A DNA stretch of 64,000 nucleotides from Pseudarthrobacter sp. NamB4. Its GTDB lineage: Bacteria > Actinomycetota > Actinomycetes > Actinomycetales > Micrococcaceae. Both the position numbers and the translations under genes were made by a program. Below, one piece after another: positions 1 to 8,172 of the stretch (position 1 is the first letter of the stretch; every line of letters starts with the position of its first letter). The DNA lies in contig NZ_VAHM01000009.1 of NCBI RefSeq assembly GCF_005796185.1, positions 1 through 64,000 on the forward strand, read 5' to 3'. The notes beneath the pieces are model-generated. The model did not search any database, had not been told where the DNA came from, and saw nothing but the letters and a program-made list of their open reading frames with translations.

Positions 1-206
1 ATCCCCGTGGCCCGGGCCACCAGTCCAGCCACCTTCGCCTGCACCCCTGCGGCGCCGGCGAGAACGTCCAGGCAACCACCAGCCAGGCCGGCCAACGGAT
101 CAGCCTCCGAAAACGCCTCCGGACCCGAACCGTCCAGCTCAGCATTCAACACGGCAAGGGCAGCATCGATCGCCGCGAACGCCCCCGCCACTGCCGCTTT
201 ACCCAT
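1..206 (-). CDS. DUF222/HNH endonuclease-type protein, N-terminal part (partial)
   Basis: The reading frame opens at ATG 206 and runs off the left edge, so only about 68 residues are visible. They begin MGKAAVAGAF and are rich in Ala, Gly, Leu and Val, with the pattern AAIDAALAVLNAEL and later LAGGCLDVLAGAAGVQAKVAGL. This is how the DUF222 N-terminus begins in the HNH endonuclease-like family that is present in many copies in Arthrobacter genomes. The family assignment is by recognition; the HNH motif itself would be outside the window. An in-frame stop lies just upstream, which fixes ATG 206 as the first ATG. No good Shine-Dalgarno sequence precedes it on this strand. The function of these proteins is not established; nuclease activity is inferred from the HNH domain. 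Confidence 0.7.
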   Translation of the reverse strand, partial: MGKAAVAGAFAAIDAALAVLNAELDGSGPEAFSEADPLAGLAGGCLDVLAGAAGVQAKVAGLVARATG

Positions 207-276
207 ACCAACATCATCCCAAGGAGGTCAGACATTCTGTTCGTCGGGAGAAGGCGGGTTGCTTCGGGAAAGAGGG

Positions 277-750
277 CTACCCCTCCCTTGGCGCATTGTC
301 CCGGATCATGTTCGTGATCCGGGCGGTGGACAGCCTGCGCCCCTGTTCGTCGGTCACGATGATTTCGTGGGTGGCCAGGGTCCGTCCCAGATGGATGGCG
401 GTGCATGTTCCGGTGACCGCGCCGGCGGAGATGGAACGATGATGCGTGGCGTTAATCTCAATGCCGACAGCGTGCCGGCCCGGCCCGGCGTGCATGCCGG
501 CAGAAAACGAGCCGAGAGTTTCGGCCAGGACCGCGTGCGCCCCGCCGTGGAGGATGCCGGCCACTTGGGTGTTGCCCTCCACGGGCATGGTCGCCACGGT
601 GCGCGCGGGGCCCATTTCCACGAACTTGATCCCCATTTTCACCACCAAAGCTCCGATCCCAAAGCCGCCAAGCCAGCCGTGAAGATGGTCAGGGATGCCG
701 GCGGCCGCCAGCTCAGCGGCGAAAGGCCCGGGCGTGAAATTGTCCATCAT
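277..750 (-). CDS. PaaI-family hotdog-fold thioesterase
   Basis: A 157-residue single hotdog domain. The core carries the typical segment GILHGGAHAVLAETLGS (residues about 66-82), in which HGG and the following Ala/Glu region form the acyl-CoA thioesterase site of the PaaI/YdiI type. The C-terminal strands read CTAIHLGRTLATHEIIVTDEQGR, also typical. It probably hydrolyses an acyl-CoA or aryl-CoA thioester in the cytosol; the substrate cannot be read from the sequence. I chose ATG 750 (MMDNF...), because the upstream extension to 846 overlaps polA and has no hotdog character. It is divergent from polA with only 19 bases between the two starts, so their promoters must overlap. Confidence 0.85.
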   Translation of the reverse strand: MMDNFTPGPFAAELAAAGIPDHLHGWLGGFGIGALVVKMGIKFVEMGPARTVATMPVEGNTQVAGILHGGAHAVLAETLGSFSAGMHAGPGRHAVGIEINATHHRSISAGAVTGTCTAIHLGRTLATHEIIVTDEQGRRLSTARITNMIRDNAPREG

Positions 751-756
751 GGCAAC

Positions 757-762
757 TAGGCT
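757..762 (+). promoter_or_regulatory. -10 element of polA (leaderless type)
   Basis: TAGGCT ends seven bases before the GTG at 770. No Shine-Dalgarno sequence lies in that gap, so transcription probably starts at or within a base of the start codon. The same hexamer and spacing occur before the acetyltransferase gene at 3664. Confidence 0.55.
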
Positions 763-769
763 GGCACCT

Positions 770-3613
770 GTGAGTGAATCAACCAAACCGGCCCCTTTCC
801 CGTCCCAGGCCCTGCAGGAGGACAACGCACCGCAGGGTTCAACCACCCTTGAGGACGCTGCTGTTCAGGACAAGGGTCCGGCCCCGGCCGGAGAATCGGT
901 TTCGGCCACTGTCGCCCCAGTCGTCCCCATGACCGGACAGCCACGGCTCCTGGTGCTGGACGGCCACTCCATGGCATTCCGCGCGTTCTTCGCGCTGCCC
1001 GCGGACAAGTTCTCCACCTCCAACGGACAGCACACCAATGCCATCCACGGATTCACCTCCATGCTGATCAACCTCATCAAGGAGCAGCAGCCCACCCACA
1101 TTGCCGTCGCCTTCGACGTCTCGGACGAAACCACCCACCGCAAAAGCGAGTACACCGAGTACAAGGGCGGCCGGAATGAGACTCCCCGGGAGATGAACAA
1201 CCAAATCGACCTGATTGCGCAGGTGATGGAAGCCTGGGGCATCAAGACCATCACCATGCCCGGATACGAGGCCGATGACATCCTCGCCACCCTGGCCACC
1301 ATGGGCGAAAAGGCCGGTTTCGAAGTCCTGCTGGTAACGGGAGACCGCGACGCTTTCCAGCTGATCAATGACAACGTCTTTGTGCTGTACCCGAAGAAGG
1401 GCGTCAGTGACATCCCCCGGATGGATGCCGCCGCCATCGAAGCGAAGTACTTCGTCCCCCCGTCCCGGTACTCTGACCTCGCCGCGCTGGTGGGGGAGAC
1501 GGCGGACAACCTGCCCGGTGTCCCCGGCGTCGGGCCCAAGACGGCGGCAAAATGGATCAACCTTTACGGCGGACTCGAGGGCGTCCTGGAACACCTGGAT
1601 TCCATCGGCGGGAAAGTAGGCGACGCACTGCGGGAAAACGTCGACGCCGTCAAGCGGAACCGCCGGCTGAATGCACTCCATACAGACCTGGAACTCCCGG
1701 TCACGCTGGACGACCTTTACCAGCCCCGCCCCAACCAGGCGGCACTGGAGGACCTCTTTGACAAGCTCGAATTCAAGACGATCCGGAGCCGGCTCTTCGC
1801 GCTGTACGGCGATGAGGACAAGCCTGCCGCGGAGCGGGAGAGCATCGACACGCCGGAGTACGCCACCCCGGCAGCTGCCGCCGAACTCTCAGCCTTCCTG
1901 GCGGCCGGAGCGGGGCAGCGTGCCGCACTGGCCGTAGACCTCGTTCCCGGCCGGATCGGTGAGGACGCCGCTGCACTGGCCATCGTGCGGGAGGGCGCCG
2001 CTGCCTACATCGACCTGTCCGGACAGGACGCCGAGACGGAGAACGTCCTGGCCGGCTGGCTGCGGGACCCGGAGTCACCGAAGGTCCTGCACGGGTTCAA
2101 GGCCGCCCTCAAGGCGCTCACCGCGCGTGGGCTCGAACTCGAAGGCGTGGTGGATGACACCTCAATCTCGGGCTACCTCATCCAGCCGGACCGCCGCACC
2201 TATGAGCTCGCCGAACTCGCCCAGCACCACCTCAACGTAGCGATCTCCTCCGCTACAGCCAAAGCGGGCCAGCTGGAGCTTTCGTTCGACGGCGAAGACA
2301 ATGCCGCCGCGGACGCACTGGTCCAGGCGGCCGCCGTCGTGCTTGCCCTCAGCCGCTACTTCGAAGCGGAACTGAAGGAGCGCCGCGCCGAGGAACTTCT
2401 GTCCACCCTGGAGCTGCCGGTCAGCCGGGTCCTGGCGGACATGGAGCTCGCCGGCATTTCCATCGACATGGGGCGCATGGACGACCAGCTGGCCGATCTG
2501 GCCCGGGTCATCGACCAGGCGCAGGAGCAGGCGTTTGCGGCAATTGGCCACGAGGTCAATCTGGGCTCGCCCAAGCAGCTGCAGACTGTCCTGTTCGAGG
2601 AACTGCAGCTCCCCAAGACCAAGAAGATCAAGTCCGGCTACACCACGGACGCGGCTTCGCTGAAGAACCTGCTGGAGAAGACCGGGCACGAGTTCCTGGT
2701 CCAGCTCATGGCGCACCGCGAAGCAGCAAAACTGCGCCAGATGATCGAATCGCTGAAGAAGTCGGTGGCGGAGGACGGGCGCATCCACACCACCTATGCA
2801 CAGAACGTGGCAGCCACGGGCCGGATCTCCTCCAACAACCCCAATTTGCAGAACATCCCCATCCGCAGTGAGGAAGGCCGTCGGGTCCGCGGCATCTTCG
2901 TGGTGGGGGAAGGCTATGAATGCCTGCTCTCCGCTGACTACTCGCAGATCGAAATGCGCATCATGGCCCACCTGTCCGGCGACCAGGGCCTTATCCAGGC
3001 CTACAAAGACGGCGAGGACCTCCACCGGTTCGTCGGCTCCAACATCTTCCACGTGCCCGCGGAAGAAGTCACCAGCGCCATGCGCTCCAAGGTGAAGGCG
3101 ATGTCCTACGGGCTGGCCTACGGCCTGACGTCGTTCGGCCTGTCCAAGCAGCTGGAGATCTCGGTGGACGAGGCCCGCACCTTGATGAAGGAATACTTCG
3201 ACCGGTTTGGCGCCGTCCGCGACTACCTCCGCGGCGTGGTGGACCAGGCCCGTGTGGACGGCTACACGGCAACCATCGAGGGACGCCGCCGCTACCTGCC
3301 GGACCTCACCAGCACGGACAGGCAGTTGCGCGAAAACGCTGAGCGCATCGCGCTGAACAGCCCGATCCAGGGCTCCGCTGCTGACATTATCAAACGCGCC
3401 ATGCTCGGCGTCCATGCCGAGCTGAAGGCGCAGGGACTGAAGTCCCGGATGCTGCTGCAGGTCCACGACGAACTGGTCCTTGAGGTGGCGACGGGTGAGC
3501 GCGAAGCCGTCGAGAAGCTGGTCACCGAGCAGATGGCGGCCGCAGCGGACCTCAGCGTGCCGCTGGAGGTCCAGATTGGCGTCGGTCCCAGCTGGTACGA
3601 CGCCGGGCACTAA
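770..3613 (+). CDS. polA: DNA polymerase I
   Basis: Family A DNA polymerase of 947 residues, used for Okazaki fragment processing and repair synthesis. The 5'-3' exonuclease domain starts at about residue 54 (RLLVLDGHSMAFRAFF) and includes YEADDILATL and GVPGVGPKTA. A degenerate 3'-5' exonuclease-like domain follows (about 365-580). The polymerase domain shows motif A (DYSQIEMRI, catalytic Asp723), motif B (RSKVKAMSYGLAYG from Arg772) and motif C (VHDELV, His899-Asp900-Glu901). The first 53 residues are a Pro/Ala/Ser-rich extension not needed for the fold. I chose GTG 770 because a TAGGCT -10 sits seven bases upstream. ATG 749 and ATG 929 (MTGQPRLL) are alternatives. Confidence 0.96.
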   Translation: MSESTKPAPFPSQALQEDNAPQGSTTLEDAAVQDKGPAPAGESVSATVAPVVPMTGQPRLLVLDGHSMAFRAFFALPADKFSTSNGQHTNAIHGFTSMLINLIKEQQPTHIAVAFDVSDETTHRKSEYTEYKGGRNETPREMNNQIDLIAQVMEAWGIKTITMPGYEADDILATLATMGEKAGFEVLLVTGDRDAFQLINDNVFVLYPKKGVSDIPRMDAAAIEAKYFVPPSRYSDLAALVGETADNLPGVPGVGPKTAAKWINLYGGLEGVLEHLDSIGGKVGDALRENVDAVKRNRRLNALHTDLELPVTLDDLYQPRPNQAALEDLFDKLEFKTIRSRLFALYGDEDKPAAERESIDTPEYATPAAAAELSAFLAAGAGQRAALAVDLVPGRIGEDAAALAIVREGAAAYIDLSGQDAETENVLAGWLRDPESPKVLHGFKAALKALTARGLELEGVVDDTSISGYLIQPDRRTYELAELAQHHLNVAISSATAKAGQLELSFDGEDNAAADALVQAAAVVLALSRYFEAELKERRAEELLSTLELPVSRVLADMELAGISIDMGRMDDQLADLARVIDQAQEQAFAAIGHEVNLGSPKQLQTVLFEELQLPKTKKIKSGYTTDAASLKNLLEKTGHEFLVQLMAHREAAKLRQMIESLKKSVAEDGRIHTTYAQNVAATGRISSNNPNLQNIPIRSEEGRRVRGIFVVGEGYECLLSADYSQIEMRIMAHLSGDQGLIQAYKDGEDLHRFVGSNIFHVPAEEVTSAMRSKVKAMSYGLAYGLTSFGLSKQLEISVDEARTLMKEYFDRFGAVRDYLRGVVDQARVDGYTATIEGRRRYLPDLTSTDRQLRENAERIALNSPIQGSAADIIKRAMLGVHAELKAQGLKSRMLLQVHDELVLEVATGEREAVEKLVTEQMAAAADLSVPLEVQIGVGPSWYDAGH

Positions 3614-3650
3614 CGCCGGTCGCTGCTGGTCAGGCGCCGGTTTTCTTGGT

Positions 3651-3656
3651 TAGGCT
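3651..3656 (+). promoter_or_regulatory. -10 element of Eis-like gene (leaderless type)
   Basis: TAGGCT ends seven bases before the GTG at 3664, identical in sequence and spacing to the element before polA. Confidence 0.5.
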
Positions 3657-3663
3657 CAGGTGC

Positions 3664-4962
3664 GTGGCTGATCTGAGTGGAAACTATGAAATTCGGCGCT
3701 TCAGCGCCGTGTCCCAGGGCAAGGACGGTTACGCGCAGGCGGAGACCTGGAGCCGTGCAGTGTCCTTCGGCTTCCACGAATCCACCAGGACCGCCGAGCA
3801 CGTGGCAAAATCGCTCGCGACCTACGAGGCCGACGGCCGTGTCCTTACCGGCGTTTACCAGACCGGCCCGGTGGCACCCTCGTCAATGCCTGCCGACGTG
3901 CCGGTGGCCACCTTCGCCACGTTCCGCAAGACCCTGAACATCGGCTTCGGGCAAACTCTCGAAGCGCACCTGGTCACCTCGGTGACCGTTCGCACCTCGC
4001 ACCGGCGTCGGGGCCTGCTGCGCCGGATGATGTGCGAGGACCTGCAGCTGGCCAAAGAGGACGGCGTGGCAGTCGCGGCGTTGACGGCGTCGGAGGGAAC
4101 CATCTACGGCCGTTTTGGCTACGGCGTGGCGAGCTTCGAACGCGTCGTCAAAGTGGACACCACCAGCCGCTTCAGGCTGCGGCACGAGGCCACCGGCACT
4201 GTGGAGGTAGCTGACCCCAAAGCCTTGCTGGAGCTGGCGCCGGCAGTCTTTGACCGGGTCCACCGGCTGACTCCGGGATCCATCGGCAGGCAGGAATGGT
4301 ACCGGCAGCTGGCCTCCGGCTCGCTGGGCCGCGACGGCAAAGAGGACCCATCGGTCAAGGTGGCGCTCCACTACGGGCCCGGGGGAGACGTGGACGGCTA
4401 CGTCTCCTACAAGTTCCTTGGCTGGGACACCGAGCCCTACACGGTGGAGGTCGTGGACCTGCTGGCCGGCAGCAACGACGCCTACCTTGAGCTGTGGCAG
4501 TACCTGGGCGCCATCGATCTGGTGGAACGGGTGTCATGGGTTGAGGCGCCGCTCGATGACCCGCTTCCCTGGGCCCTGGACGATCCCCGCTGCATCGACT
4601 CCTCCGACAGCCGGGACATGCTCTGGCTCCGCATCCTGGACGTCCCGGAGGCGTTGGCCGCCCGGCACTATCCCGCGGACGGCCGCCTGATCCTGGAAGT
4701 CCTGGACCCGCTCGGCCTCACAGCCGGAACGTACGCGCTGTCAGCGCAGGGCGGCAAGGCCGCCGTCGAACGCTTGCCGGAAGCCGCGGAAGCAGACCTG
4801 ACGATGGCCGTGTCAGCCTTGTCCTCCATTTACATTGGCGGCGTCTGTCCCGTCACCCTGGCAACGGCGGGAAAGATCCGCGAACACACCGCAGGCTCCG
4901 CTTTGCAGGCCCGGCAGATGTTTGCGGTGGAACGGCCAACCCACTGCCTTACGCACTTCTGA
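3664..4962 (+). CDS. Eis-family GNAT N-acetyltransferase
   Basis: A 432-residue protein with the three-part layout of the Eis (enhanced intracellular survival) family. An N-terminal GNAT domain carries the acetyl-CoA loop [15 protein letters not shown] (about residues 109-123) and TASEGTIYGRFGYG. A second GNAT-like domain and a C-terminal sterol-carrier-protein-like domain follow, ending in a free carboxylate after HCLTHF, which in Eis takes part in catalysis. Eis enzymes acetylate amines of aminoglycosides, polyamines or peptides; the substrate here is unknown. Start: GTG 3664, supported by the -10 element; TTG 3646 would add six residues that overlap that element. It follows polA on the same strand with no terminator seen between them. 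Confidence 0.85.
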   Translation: MADLSGNYEIRRFSAVSQGKDGYAQAETWSRAVSFGFHESTRTAEHVAKSLATYEADGRVLTGVYQTGPVAPSSMPADVPVATFATFRKTLNIGFGQTLEAHLVTSVTVRTSHRRRGLLRRMMCEDLQLAKEDGVAVAALTASEGTIYGRFGYGVASFERVVKVDTTSRFRLRHEATGTVEVADPKALLELAPAVFDRVHRLTPGSIGRQEWYRQLASGSLGRDGKEDPSVKVALHYGPGGDVDGYVSYKFLGWDTEPYTVEVVDLLAGSNDAYLELWQYLGAIDLVERVSWVEAPLDDPLPWALDDPRCIDSSDSRDMLWLRILDVPEALAARHYPADGRLILEVLDPLGLTAGTYALSAQGGKAAVERLPEAAEADLTMAVSALSSIYIGGVCPVTLATAGKIREHTAGSALQARQMFAVERPTHCLTHF

Positions 4963-5010
4963 CGGCAGCGCCCGCGGTCAGGAGCGGCCAGGGCCAGTGC
5001 GGGGGCGGTT

Positions 5011-5040
5011 TTGACCCGTGTTGTGCCCAGCCACTAGAAT
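5011..5040 (+). promoter_or_regulatory. Sigma-A type promoter of rpsA
   Basis: TTGACC (5011-5016) and TAGAAT (5035-5040) are separated by 18 bases, the best -35/-10 pair in the window. Transcription would start near 5047, leaving a leader of about 150 bases before rpsA. This contrasts with the leaderless starts of many neighbours. Confidence 0.7.
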
Positions 5041-5195
5041 GAACGGGCGTGTGTGAAGTGTGCCCAGTTTTGGCTGCATGTGAACGCCGCGCAATCAGGA
5101 TGACCCGGCAATTCCGCCGCGCTCCGCTTCCAGGTCAGTACCCGGAAGTGGTGGTCGCCTGATCAACTAACTATCCACAACGGAGCCCCTACTAC

Positions 5196-6674
5196 ATGAC
5201 CATCACCTCCACCGAGAAGCCCGGTACCCCCGTAGTCGCGATTAACGACATCGGTACCGCTGAGGACTTCCTCGCAGCTGTCGACGCCACCATCAAGTAC
5301 TTCAACGACGGAGACCTCGTCGAAGGTACCGTCGTCAAGGTCGACCGCGATGAAGTCCTGCTCGACATCGGTTACAAGACCGAAGGTGTCATCCCCTCCC
5401 GCGAGCTTTCCATCAAGCACGACGTTGATCCCGGAGACGTCGTCTCTGTTGGCGATCAGGTCGAAGCCCTGGTGCTCACCAAGGAAGACAAAGAAGGCCG
5501 CCTGATCCTCTCCAAGAAGCGCGCTCAGTACGAGCGTGCCTGGGGCGACATCGAGAAGGTCAAGGAAGAAGACGGTGTTGTCACCGGTACCGTCATCGAG
5601 GTCGTCAAGGGTGGTCTTATCCTCGACATCGGCCTGCGCGGCTTCCTGCCCGCATCCCTCGTCGAGATGCGCCGTGTGCGCGACCTGGCTCCGTACATTG
5701 GCCAGCAGATCGAAGCCAAGATCATCGAGCTGGACAAGAACCGCAACAACGTGGTCCTGTCCCGCCGTGCGTGGCTCGAGCAGACCCAGTCCGAGGTCCG
5801 CTCCACCTTCCTCAACAAGCTGGAAAAGGGCCAGGTCCGTCCCGGCGTTGTTTCCTCCATCGTCAACTTCGGTGCCTTCGTGGACCTGGGCGGCGTAGAC
5901 GGCCTGGTTCACGTTTCCGAGCTGTCATGGAAGCACATCGACCACCCGTCCGAGGTTGTCGAGGTTGGCCAGGAAGTCACCGTCGAGGTTCTCGAGGTGG
6001 ACCTGGACCGCGAGCGCGTCTCCCTGTCGCTCAAGGCTACGCAGGAAGATCCGTGGCAGACCTTCGCCCGCACCCACGCCCTCGGCCAGGTTGTTCCGGG
6101 TAAGGTCACCAAGCTCGTTCCGTTCGGTGCGTTCGTCCGCGTCGAAGACGGCATCGAAGGCCTCGTCCACATCTCCGAGCTGGCCGTCCGCCACGTGGAA
6201 CTGGCCGAGCAGGTTGTCTCCGTTGGCGACGAACTGTTCGTCAAGGTCATCGACATCGACCTCGAGCGCCGCCGCATCTCCCTCTCCCTCAAGCAGGCCA
6301 ACGAGGGCGTCGACGCCGACAGCACCGAATTCGATCCGGCTCTGTACGGCATGGCCGCAGAGTACGACGAAGAGGGCAACTACAAGTACCCCGAGGGCTT
6401 CGACCCCGAGTCCAACGAATGGCTCGAAGGCTACGAAGCACAGCGCGCCGCCTGGGAGCAGCAGTACGCTGACGCCCAGACCCGCTGGGAAGCCCACAAG
6501 AAGCAGGTTGCCCAGCACGCTGCCGACGACGCTGCAGCTGCAACGTCCGGTGACAGCGATTCCGGTGCCACCAGCTACTCCTCGGAGCCCGCTGCTGAGT
6601 CCAACGCCGGTGCAGGCACCCTTGCATCGGACGAGGCTCTTGCCGCGCTGCGCGAGAAGCTGACCGGCAACTAA
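5196..6674 (+). CDS. rpsA: 30S ribosomal protein S1
   Basis: A 492-residue protein with four S1 OB-fold RNA-binding repeats at about residues 38-107, 123-193, 210-279 and 296-366. Repeats 3 and 4 carry the clear signature NFGAFVDLGGVDGLVHVSEL and PFGAFVRVEDGIEGLVHISE. Four repeats plus a long acidic, Ala-rich tail is the actinobacterial form; Escherichia coli S1 has six. It binds mRNA on the 30S subunit and helps initiation on leadered mRNAs. The start ATG 5196 has a GGAG only at distance 11, and the gene has its own strong promoter and a long leader, where autoregulation by S1 would act in other bacteria. Confidence 0.97.
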   Translation: MTITSTEKPGTPVVAINDIGTAEDFLAAVDATIKYFNDGDLVEGTVVKVDRDEVLLDIGYKTEGVIPSRELSIKHDVDPGDVVSVGDQVEALVLTKEDKEGRLILSKKRAQYERAWGDIEKVKEEDGVVTGTVIEVVKGGLILDIGLRGFLPASLVEMRRVRDLAPYIGQQIEAKIIELDKNRNNVVLSRRAWLEQTQSEVRSTFLNKLEKGQVRPGVVSSIVNFGAFVDLGGVDGLVHVSELSWKHIDHPSEVVEVGQEVTVEVLEVDLDRERVSLSLKATQEDPWQTFARTHALGQVVPGKVTKLVPFGAFVRVEDGIEGLVHISELAVRHVELAEQVVSVGDELFVKVIDIDLERRRISLSLKQANEGVDADSTEFDPALYGMAAEYDEEGNYKYPEGFDPESNEWLEGYEAQRAAWEQQYADAQTRWEAHKKQVAQHAADDAAAATSGDSDSGATSYSSEPAAESNAGAGTLASDEALAALREKLTGN

Positions 6675-6710
6675 TTGCCGCCTGCGCCGGATATCCGGCG
6701 CCAGCACACA

Positions 6711-6742
6711 CAGGCTCCCTGCTTCGGCAGGGAGCCTGTTGT
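6711..6742 (+). terminator. Rho-independent terminator of rpsA
   Basis: A perfect 12-bp stem (6711-6722 with 6727-6738) closed by a TTCG tetraloop is followed by a short T-rich stretch. It lies 37 bases after the rpsA stop, before the convergent acetyltransferase. Confidence 0.85.
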
Positions 6743-6896
6743 GCTTAACCCGGCCGTGCCCGCCCGGCTCTAAAACCTGAAGGCGGCACTTTTGCTGCTG
6801 CCGGCGGGGTGCTGCCCGTTACCATGGGGTCTGCAGGCAGGCGAAGGGGCGGAAGTTACGCAAATGCGCCGTTAGCCCCTCAGAGCGCAGGCCCGC

Positions 6897-7400
6897 CTAA
6901 AGCGCGACGACGGCCTGAACGGTCCCGTTGTCGTCGGGCGTGAGGACTGCCCCGGCACCTGCAAGGACACGCTGGGCGCCAAGGTTGCCTGTCAGGGTCC
7001 GGGCTGTGACCTGGTCGATGCCGGCTTTGCGTGCCTCGTCCAGCACCAGGTCCAGGGCAGCACTGCCGATGCCCCGGGACCTGAAGCTCCTGCCAAGCCA
7101 GATGCCGGTTTCCGCCGTGCGCTGGCCATTGTCGGAGTCAACGCGGCGCAGCCGAATGGAGCCGGCAAGACTGCCGTAGGCAAGTATGCCCCAGGTCTTT
7201 TCTCCGGCGAGTCCGTTGAGCCCATGGGCGGCGGCGCGGTGGTGGCTGCAGAACCACTCAGTCCGTTCCGGGTTCCAGCCCGGCCCGCCCAGTGGGGGAG
7301 CGACTTCGTCAGGGGAGGCATCCCGCCTGGCCAGTTCCAGGAGTTGTGCCAGGACTGTCTCCTCGACATCCACCAGGGCCACGTCAGGGGAACGGGACAT
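6897..7400 (-). CDS. GNAT family N-acetyltransferase
   Basis: A 167-residue acetyltransferase of the RimJ/RimL-like GNAT class. The acetyl-CoA binding motif A reads GRSFRSRGIGSAALDLVLDE (about residues 101-120), followed by VTARTLTGNLGAQRVLAGAGA, the usual 'N..a.rvLekaGF' segment. The substrate cannot be predicted. Start: ATG 7400 (MSRSPDVAL). The frame is open further upstream to 7544 but that part lies inside the yigZ gene. The 17-base overlap with the end of yigZ implies translational coupling and one operon. Confidence 0.82.
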   Translation of the reverse strand: MSRSPDVALVDVEETVLAQLLELARRDASPDEVAPPLGGPGWNPERTEWFCSHHRAAAHGLNGLAGEKTWGILAYGSLAGSIRLRRVDSDNGQRTAETGIWLGRSFRSRGIGSAALDLVLDEARKAGIDQVTARTLTGNLGAQRVLAGAGAVLTPDDNGTVQAVVAL

Positions 7401-8073
7401 CAACCCACTCCGTTCCCTCAGGGGAAAGCATCGCGGTGCCCCCGGACAGGGACAGCACGCGCTCTGATGCAGTGGCCACGGCTTCCGCATCGTCGGGCAC
7501 CACAACACGCAGCACTGCATGCTGTCCCGGGTAGCTGGTTTCACCCATCACGAACGCTGCGGCCCGGAGGTCGTTTTCCAGCCTCCCGGCAGCAGTGTGC
7601 GGAATATGGGTGGAGCAGATCCGCAAGCGACTGCGGCGCACCAGGGGCACCAGCGACAGTGCCGAGGACACGGATTCCGAGTACGCACGCACCAGGCCGC
7701 CTGCCCCGAGCAGAACGCCGCCGAAGTAACGCACGACGACGGCGCTTACGTCGCTGAGGTCGGCCACCCCAGGTGACGTTTCCCTTTTGGCCAGAGCCTC
7801 GAGCATGGGGGCTCCCGCTGTTCCCGATGGTTCGCCGTCGTCGCTTGAGCGCTGGATGTCCCGGTCCGGGCCGATGATGAAGGCCGAGCAGTGGTGCCTT
7901 GCGTCGTGGAACTCCCGGCGAAGGCCGGCGATGAGGTCCCGGGCAGCTTCCTCGGTACCGGCCCGGCGGAGGACCGTGATGAACCTTGAGCGCTTGATCT
8001 CGAGCTCGTGGCGGAAATCAGGCCCGCCGGCAAGGGTGGTGTATGACCCTGTCCGGCTCTCATGATCTGGCAC
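7384..8073 (-). CDS. YigZ/IMPACT family protein (UPF0029)
   Basis: A 229-residue protein of the YigZ/IMPACT family. The N-terminal UPF0029 domain has KRSRFITVLRRAGT, DARHHCSAFIIG, SSDDGEPSGTAGAPML and VVVRYFGGVLLGAGGLVRAYS, all family hallmarks. A short C-terminal DUF1949-like ferredoxin-fold domain follows. Bacterial members are proposed to bind nucleic acid or ribosomes; the role is not settled. Start: GTG 8073, with TAGACT ending exactly six bases upstream, which suggests a leaderless transcript. It is first in a two-gene operon with the GNAT gene. Confidence 0.9.
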   Translation of the reverse strand: MPDHESRTGSYTTLAGGPDFRHELEIKRSRFITVLRRAGTEEAARDLIAGLRREFHDARHHCSAFIIGPDRDIQRSSDDGEPSGTAGAPMLEALAKRETSPGVADLSDVSAVVVRYFGGVLLGAGGLVRAYSESVSSALSLVPLVRRSRLRICSTHIPHTAAGRLENDLRAAAFVMGETSYPGQHAVLRVVVPDDAEAVATASERVLSLSGGTAMLSPEGTEWVDVPFP

Positions 8074-8079
8074 CCACCA

Positions 8080-8085
8080 AGTCTA
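8080..8085 (-). promoter_or_regulatory. -10 element of yigZ-like gene (leaderless type)
   Basis: On the minus strand TAGACT is followed by six bases and then the GTG at 8073. Confidence 0.5.
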
Positions 8086-8160
8086 GTGTCGGGGAGGGGC
8101 CCCCGGGCCAACCCCGGGGCTTCACAGCGCGTGCGGTGGGGCCAGGGAGGCAGTCCGGCA

Positions 8161-8166
8161 TAGTGT
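8161..8166 (+). promoter_or_regulatory. -10 element of coaE (leaderless type)
   Basis: TAGTGT ends six bases before the GTG at 8173. The intervening GGGAGG directly touches the start codon, too close to serve as a Shine-Dalgarno sequence. Confidence 0.5.
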
Positions 8167-8172
8167 GGGAGG

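Noticed and set aside
221..228. AAGGAGGT resembling a perfect Shine-Dalgarno sequence on the plus strand
   Set aside because: No start codon of a credible plus-strand gene follows at a suitable distance, and the real gene here is on the other strand.
7..759. Open frame of 250 codons on the plus strand across the DUF222/HNH and thioesterase region
   Set aside because: It has no recognisable domain and its composition is that of a GC-rich shadow of two convincing minus-strand genes.
2162..3610. Long minus-strand open frame (482 codons) inside polA
   Set aside because: It is antisense to the polymerase domain, has no family features and is the usual third-position GC artefact. Similar frames at 8470-11565, 11510-12778, 25163-26245 and 28206-30386 were rejected for the same reason.
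3620..3645. CGCCGG repeated on both sides of a short stretch after polA, followed by TTTT
   Set aside because: The two copies are direct, not inverted, so no terminator stem can form.
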